Positions 8,557 through 13,246 of a stretch of 13,246 nt of DNA are shown here, piece by piece. Every line of letters starts with the position of its first letter. Within the stretch, counting starts at the first letter, position 1. Both the position numbers and the translations under genes were made by a program. The notes below the pieces were generated by a model. The model was not told the origin of the DNA. It worked only from the letters and a program-made list of their open reading frames with translations, and did no database searches. This stretch comes from Tulasnella sp. 424 (lineage: Eukaryota > Basidiomycota > Agaricomycetes > Cantharellales > Tulasnellaceae), in NCBI GenBank assembly GCA_019633425.1, contig WSUB01000400.1, forward strand, positions 1 to 13,246. The letters are read 5' to 3'.

Positions 8557-8964
8557 ACTCGCCCTTCGCTGGGTGAACTCGGTTACTATAAGTTTTCCGT
8601 GTCTGATTCAGGCTATTCCCATCCAGCATCTTACAGGTGAGTGACAGAGTTAGGACAGGCCATGAGCTCTTAAGGTCATTGGTGCATATAATTCCACCCG
8701 GGAAGTCGCATTCACGGCATTGGGTGGATCCGGATGAGCAGGGACTCGAAGATAACAGGCATTACTAAGGGTTGGCAGGCAACCCAGCGCCATATTTCTT
8801 AAGGCTATAAGATTCTATTACGGGAATTTCATAGATAATCGAAAATTCCTATATCGAAGAGGTGGCGAGGCTCAGGACTCACGTTCGCCGGATCCCAGAG
8901 AAGTGATCGTGCGATATCACTCAAAACCAGCATTTATTTAGTATAACCCATTAGGAAGTGCTGG

Positions 8965-9017
8965 GGCGAAAGACGAGCGTCTCGGCGGCGATAGCCGCCG
9001 AACGCGAGGCTTTCGCC
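8965..9017. repeat. Nested GC-rich hairpin (GGCGAAAG...CTTTCGCC)
   Basis: The outer arms GGCGAAAG (8965-8972) and CTTTCGCC (9010-9017) are perfect reverse complements. Inside them CGGCGGC (8983-8989) and GCCGCCG (8994-9000) form a second perfect stem around GATA. The structure is seen directly; its function is unknown. It could be a cruciform, a fragment of a miniature transposable element, or RNA structure if transcribed. Confidence 0.65.
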
Positions 9018-9334
9018 GGGGACGAGACCACGCGATATTATTGGGTATTGGGTATCGTTATGCCATTTTTTACGAGCGAAGTAGACATTCATATCAAAGG
9101 GTCTGCCCGAAACCGCTCGCTCAATCCAGGACCCTTCGCTGAAATTCTCAAACCAATTGAGATCCGGAATAACTTCATCTTGCCTGCGTGACCGGGATGC
9201 TGGCGGGCTTGTCCCAACACTCCGCACCATCTTGATTGTCATATAAAACACGCATATTTGATTCTATATTACTTGATGAAAAAATATTACATGAATTAGT
9301 GTCGGTTTTTTACTGAGCAATATGTAGAAGTGAT

Positions 9335-9360
9335 GAGGTCGCGTCAGGGGGAGGTCGCGT
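9335..9360. repeat. Direct repeat GAGGTCGCGT
   Basis: The 10-mer occurs at 9335-9344 and again at 9351-9360, directly beside the strong hairpin at 9375-9408. Short, and possibly part of the same element. Confidence 0.45.
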
Positions 9361-9374
9361 AGAGAACGAACTCT

Positions 9375-9408
9375 TCCGCGGCCTTCCCGCCTACCGGAAG
9401 GACGCGGA
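9375..9408. repeat. Strong 13-bp-stem hairpin
   Basis: TCCGCGGCCTTCC (9375-9387) pairs with GGAAGGACGCGGA (9396-9408) at 12 of 13 positions around the loop CGCCTACC. No T-run follows directly and there is no adjacent gene end, so it is not a bacterial-type terminator. It may be a decayed inverted-repeat element. Confidence 0.65.
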
Positions 9409-9491
9409 GATGACGTCAGGGGATCGGGTGATTGCGGGTTCCCCGTACCTGAACATTTTGCGCTGAAAAAAACCCTCTTCGCTTAATCAGA

Positions 9492-9588
9492 GAGTCGGGG
9501 ATTCAGCGACGGGCCCTGAGATTTGTCCTACAGTGTCCTAGGGACAAGTCTGTTCTTTCTCCTAGTAGCTCATTGAATCCCGGGACTC
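9492..9588. repeat. Nested inverted repeat about 97 bp long
   Basis: GAGTCGGGGATTCA (9492-9505) is complementary to TGAATCCCGGGACTC (9574-9588) with one mismatch and one gap. Inside, TTGTCC (9523-9528) and GGACAA (9542-9547) form a second stem. The size and nested arms fit a very small foldback or MITE-like sequence; no target duplication was identified. Confidence 0.55.
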
Positions 9589-9919
9589 GGTGCAACTCTT
9601 CTGGCGACTTGGGATTGGTTCCATGGCATTCCCACCGTTTCGGGGGAGACTTACTCCGCCTATATTTTCGCGTCCTCGAAGCTTACGTCACGACGATCTA
9701 ATAGTGATTTAATTAGACCCCTCCTCCGGCCGGTGACGAAGAGTTATTCCAACGGAGGGACCCGAGCCTTACACAATCATTACTTACAATGTCTGAGAGG
9801 CTGAATGAAACCGTTTACAACCACTAGGGACTAGTGGGCTAAGTTTGCTTATCACCCAAACTCAGCAACCCCAAGCCAATATAGTATTTGACTACATACA
9901 ACATGGGCATCAATCCTAT

Positions 9920-12900
9920 CTACTTTGAGAGGGCGTCGATGTCGATGACTCCTATATCTCCATTCCCAAGACCGATAATCAAGTAAGATCCTCGCCATAC
10001 CGCAGATCTACCTGATTCGTAACGGGAATTTTTGAAGCGCCAAGTTGGGGGGAGCCAACATAAAAGCTTTGTGGAGTCTCCGCTCCGCTTGTATAGGTTC
10101 CCCATTGGATCACATTGCAAGAATACAGGCTCATAGCCACTCCGGGTTTCGATGAATTGGAAGACGAATGAATTATCCCCATATTCAGTGATCTGGGATG
10201 GATCTTTCATATTAACGAGGTAGGAACGAGTATCATCACCGATATAGAGAAAGTGAACCCCGTCGGGGACTGCACCTAAGGTGAAGGGGGTACATGGCGG
10301 CCGCCATTTAACCGTGTCTACATTGTCACCCCCACTCAACAAATGCAGTATGAGGTGACCGTCGCCATGCGTGACTACTACCGATTCCTCATCAGGAAAA
10401 AATGCTAATCCATGTATCCACATTGGAAATGTGTCCTCGTAAAGCATCTTCCTCTGATGGATATCCCATACCTTTATAGCACCAGTATAAGGCTGGTCCT
10501 CTGTCCAAGATACCCAAGACACCCAAGTTGCAACTCGTCGGCTGTCTTCCGAAAAGACAGACCGTACACCATCGCCCCTATCCCAAATTGAGGGATCGTA
10601 GAAGGGGAATGTATGAAGGCGCTCCAGTGATTCCGTTTCGTAGATAATCGATCCGAGAAATAGTGGGGAATTAACCGCAAAGCAGCTTCCATCGGGTGAC
10701 ATCGCAATAGGAGCTGATGGGCTGGGAAAATCGAGTCTCGAATAGTTTGGTTCATAAATGTTCCAAAGTCCAACGGTTTTAGTAGCATCACAAAACCCGA
10801 TTACACGGGTTCCACTACGAGACGCCTGGAGACAGGTCCAATCATGGAAGGCCATCTCCGGTGCGGATGAACAGCCGCCGGGGTGTATATCGCTGATATC
10901 CCACGTCCGCAGTGTGTCATCACTCGAGATAGTTGCTATTTCCATCCCTGTCGAGGAGAATGCAAGCCGCCTGACGTCAGAAGTGAGAAGAGCAAGTTGA
11001 CCCAGCATAGTCCCACTTTCAATATCCCATATTTGTAAGTCACTTGAGCGGGTAACGATCGCCATTATTCCGTGTTCATTACAAATTGCCATGGAACGGA
11101 AAGTCGGGACTTTAATTGCCTTGAGCTCTCGGCCAGTCGTATAATCCCAGAGTCTGACAAACGCATCTGAGAAGCAATCCCCGAGAGAAATCACTCGCTG
11201 ATTGTGGAGAAGAGTGAAACGCCGACTATCGTAGTGTAAGTACTCGGAGTCGATTTTGTTTGATAGTGCTTGTGTAAGAGTCAAGGTATCATCGTCATGG
11301 AGCTTCCAAATTCTGAGGCGATAGCAATCTTGGATTGCAATGAACGAACCACAACGGGAAACCGTTCCGCACATACAATCCTCGACACCCAATGGGTAAG
11401 TTGAAGTGACCTCGCCCGTAGCCGAGTTCCATCGACGAAGGATGGAAGACTTAGAGAGAGTTAGGAGCTCCCGACCATTTGGTGACGCAGCAAATCTCCA
11501 AAAGAGTAGTTCACTATCATCGGGGATGTCTATACGCGAGACCAAGATCCCGGTAGTCGCGTCCCAGAGATCGATCTGAGGGCGCCCTCCAAGCGACCGG
11601 GATAGCATTGCGATTCGAGTGCCATCACCCGAAATATCGAGTTCGACGCAGTGGGGATCAAGCCCCGGGCCATACATGGGGCTTATCCCTGCTCCGGTTG
11701 AACTGTTCCACACTGTAATTTGTCCTTCATAGGTGCATGTCGCGATACGTTTGCCATCCGGGAAATATGCCAAGGCGCTCAACCCGCTCTGAGTATCAGT
11801 AGTGATCAAATTGGCGTCCCACCGGGTCGGCTTCCCCCGAATAACATAGGGCACATGGAGCTGAGATCCATATTGCCCTGTCAATGAGCACGCCGGAGCA
11901 AAGGCGAGCACAGTCGTGTATACATGTCCAGAGGATAGGCGGAGAGGTGCTTGATATTGTAGCAGAACGCGGTATGCATCATATACTAGATTGGTTGTCA
12001 GTGGCTTTGCGTTAAGAGTGTTCTGATTAGGTAAAGCGCGTGAGTTATACTTGATTGCTTTATGGGTGATTCTACTCACATGACACCAAGATTTCAACAG
12101 TTGGATCGAATTGATAGCACCGTCAATATCTCCCAACAAGCTCATCATTTCGAGCCACATCAACAACTTCGACTCGCAAAATGCATCGAAGAGCTGCTCT
12201 AAGGACTCGTCACAGCTCGCGCATAGCGAGATGTGCGAACTGAAGAAACGGCACGAATAGCGCAAATGATTTGGCGCTGCCCCGTCTAAGCGCGCTTGGA
12301 GATCCGAAATGTCCGAGTGCAGTGACCAGGGACTTTCAATGGAACACGGATTCCGTTTGAGCAGGGAGTGCATGGTTCCAAGGCAGAGCTTTGCGAGGCG
12401 CGCGTGACCCTCGGCGGATGTGATGAAAAACCTTCCGGATTGCCGGCCTGGCGTGGTTATGAAGTCGTAAAATGAAGGGTGAAAGAAGCGAATAGGTTCG
12501 GAAGATTTGGAAGGGGCAGGAATGACAAGGATGGAGCGAAGGTCTTGAACAGTTGTAAGTACGTCATCACGCTGAAGTGAAAGCAATGCCGCAAGAGATC
12601 TCGACGGGAGGGGGTCAAGGACGAGCACGATGGTTTCAAGCACCCGACGGAATATTTCCTTTGAATTGGGTATAGTCACCTCCAGGTCATTCTCCGCGTT
12701 TTCAAGTACTTGGCGATACAAATTGTCTAGCTGTGCGAATGCCAAGGACGTATCGTTCCGATCTGGCTTGAGAAGCCAATCGAGGCGGAGTTGCAGTGAG
12801 CGCCCGCTCTTGACCCCTCCAATGAAGTTCACAGTCGTGGATGCGAAAATGAACAGGTTATCGCTACGTGATACCAGTGCGTTAACCTCGGAAACGGTCG

Positions 12901-13246
12901 GCCAGGGTCTCTCCACGCCATGGCGAGTAGCAAGGTCAGCCAAGTGTTGGGTCAGGAAGAGCCCAATGTCAGCCTGAACAACGGATTTCTCGATATCGTG
13001 GAGCACCAAAGACTGAGAAATGACGCGAAGGGACGGGTGATTAAAGTCGTCATGGATGTGCAGTTCGGGACGACTTGTAATAAGGACTTTGAGAGCGACC
13101 CCGCCTTGAGTAGAGATTCTCGGAAGCTCAAGCGCCCATCGTGTCAGGATTTCTCTGGCACCATCGGTGGAACTACATTCGTCCATTGCATCAAGGACAA
13201 ACAAAATGGTCTTGGCCGGCACCTTGAGCTTCGCAAGCGGGCCTGC
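9920..13246 (-). CDS. NACHT-WD40 NLR-type (NWD) protein, C-terminal 1108 residues, 5' end off window
   Basis: One uninterrupted minus-strand frame runs from the right window edge to TAG at 9920-9922. It starts inside the NACHT P-loop NTPase: the Walker B region ILFVLDAMDEC (visible residues 14-24) and LITSRPE (55-61) are present, while Walker A and any effector domain lie off the window. The GTG near 13222 is not a real start, because the frame continues upstream (AGPLAKLK). Next come the helical arm and the FFHPSFYDFI motif (254-263) usual in agaric NWD proteins, followed by a linker. From about 485 to the end there are roughly 12 degenerate WD40 blades, for example SALAYFPDGKRIATCTYEG...VWN, RRLAFSSTGMEIATISSDD...TWD and FVRLWDYTTGRELKAI. 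Known relatives (the HET-E/HET-D class of Podospora) act in self/non-self recognition and heterokaryon incompatibility: the WD40 part recognises a ligand and the NACHT oligomerises. The role here is inferred by family. No intron is visible. Confidence 0.93.
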   Translation of the reverse strand, partial: AGPLAKLKVPAKTILFVLDAMDECSSTDGAREILTRWALELPRISTQGGVALKVLITSRPELHIHDDFNHPSLRVISQSLVLHDIEKSVVQADIGLFLTQHLADLATRHGVERPWPTVSEVNALVSRSDNLFIFASTTVNFIGGVKSGRSLQLRLDWLLKPDRNDTSLAFAQLDNLYRQVLENAENDLEVTIPNSKEIFRRVLETIVLVLDPLPSRSLAALLSLQRDDVLTTVQDLRSILVIPAPSKSSEPIRFFHPSFYDFITTPGRQSGRFFITSAEGHARLAKLCLGTMHSLLKRNPCSIESPWSLHSDISDLQARLDGAAPNHLRYSCRFFSSHISLCASCDESLEQLFDAFCESKLLMWLEMMSLLGDIDGAINSIQLLKSWCHVSRITHKAIKYNSRALPNQNTLNAKPLTTNLVYDAYRVLLQYQAPLRLSSGHVYTTVLAFAPACSLTGQYGSQLHVPYVIRGKPTRWDANLITTDTQSGLSALAYFPDGKRIATCTYEGQITVWNSSTGAGISPMYGPGLDPHCVELDISGDGTRIAMLSRSLGGRPQIDLWDATTGILVSRIDIPDDSELLFWRFAASPNGRELLTLSKSSILRRWNSATGEVTSTYPLGVEDCMCGTVSRCGSFIAIQDCYRLRIWKLHDDDTLTLTQALSNKIDSEYLHYDSRRFTLLHNQRVISLGDCFSDAFVRLWDYTTGRELKAIKVPTFRSMAICNEHGIMAIVTRSSDLQIWDIESGTMLGQLALLTSDVRRLAFSSTGMEIATISSDDTLRTWDISDIHPGGCSSAPEMAFHDWTCLQASRSGTRVIGFCDATKTVGLWNIYEPNYSRLDFPSPSAPIAMSPDGSCFAVNSPLFLGSIIYETESLERLHTFPFYDPSIWDRGDGVRSVFSEDSRRVATWVSWVSWTEDQPYTGAIKVWDIHQRKMLYEDTFPMWIHGLAFFPDEESVVVTHGDGHLILHLLSGGDNVDTVKWRPPCTPFTLGAVPDGVHFLYIGDDTRSYLVNMKDPSQITEYGDNSFVFQFIETRSGYEPVFLQCDPMGNLYKRSGDSTKLLCWLPPTWRFKNSRYESGRSAVWRGSYLIIGLGNGDIGVIDIDALSK

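Larger units (their letters stand above)
7426..9919. other. Gene-poor spacer with decayed fragments and hairpins
   Basis: About 2.5 kb with no gene I can support. The longest minus-strand open stretch (7615-8169) translates to an unrecognised sequence, and copy B of the dispersed 48-bp fragment within it shows a frame break relative to copy A, which suggests gene debris. A minus-strand run at about 8281-8345 encodes a hydrophobic stretch (QLVIFFIEGYLNIVLNICIL) but ends at a likely intron acceptor and cannot be joined convincingly. From 8520 onward the notable content is GC-rich hairpins and inverted repeats, listed separately, with an AT-rich stretch at about 9250-9310. Confidence 0.55.

Noticed and set aside
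8934..9251. 105-codon minus-strand frame and an overlapping 77-codon plus-strand frame
   Set aside because: They cover the GC-rich hairpin, where stop codons are rare; neither resembles a known protein.
9375..9408. Hairpin as a rho-independent terminator
   Set aside because: Fungal nuclear context, no following T-run and no gene ending there.

Overview
The window looks like nuclear DNA of a filamentous basidiomycete, most likely an Agaricomycete (mushroom-forming fungus). The evidence is many short GT-AG introns (51-116 bp) in protein-coding genes, together with three protein types that are expanded in those fungi: an integrase-core (DDE) protein with N-terminal helix-turn-helix regions, an alpha-type (MHCK/eEF2K-like) protein kinase, and a NACHT-WD40 NLR-type protein. 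No rRNA, tRNA, CRISPR array or bacterial feature was seen.

Layout. 1-470: a 10-bp-periodic GCTATG/TATAGC repeat, then a short segment bracketed by a repeated CAC(T/C)GACCCCT motif. 502 to about 1910, minus strand: a pectate/pectin lyase (PL1) gene that keeps four canonical introns and the family signatures but carries at least six single-base frame lesions and a damaged splice acceptor, so it is a young pseudogene; a Ser/Thr linker at its 5' end suggests it once had a carbohydrate-binding module. 2084-2131: a 48-bp fragment that recurs inverted at 7784-7832. 2487-4133, plus strand: a seven-exon integrase-core gene of 434 aa with an apparently intact D-D-E triad. 4526-7425, plus strand: a thirteen-exon alpha-kinase gene of 702 aa with an N-terminal CxxC zinc-finger region. 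7430-9919: about 2.5 kb without a gene I can support, holding decayed coding-like debris and several strong GC-rich hairpins or inverted repeats. 9920-13246, minus strand: the C-terminal 1108 residues of a NACHT-WD40 protein whose N-terminus lies beyond the right edge.

How the parts relate. There is no operon logic here. The integrase-core gene and the alpha-kinase gene are tandem and only 392 bp apart, with a TATA-like box and a CT-rich tract between them, so the kinase probably has its own promoter. The intact genes are a transposase-derived protein, a regulatory kinase and an NLR, all from lineage-expanded families, lying among broken genes and repeats; this looks like a fast-turnover accessory region rather than a conserved housekeeping block. 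Exon models were built by hand from reading-frame continuity across GT-AG introns and family motifs; all joins in the two intact spliced genes keep phase.
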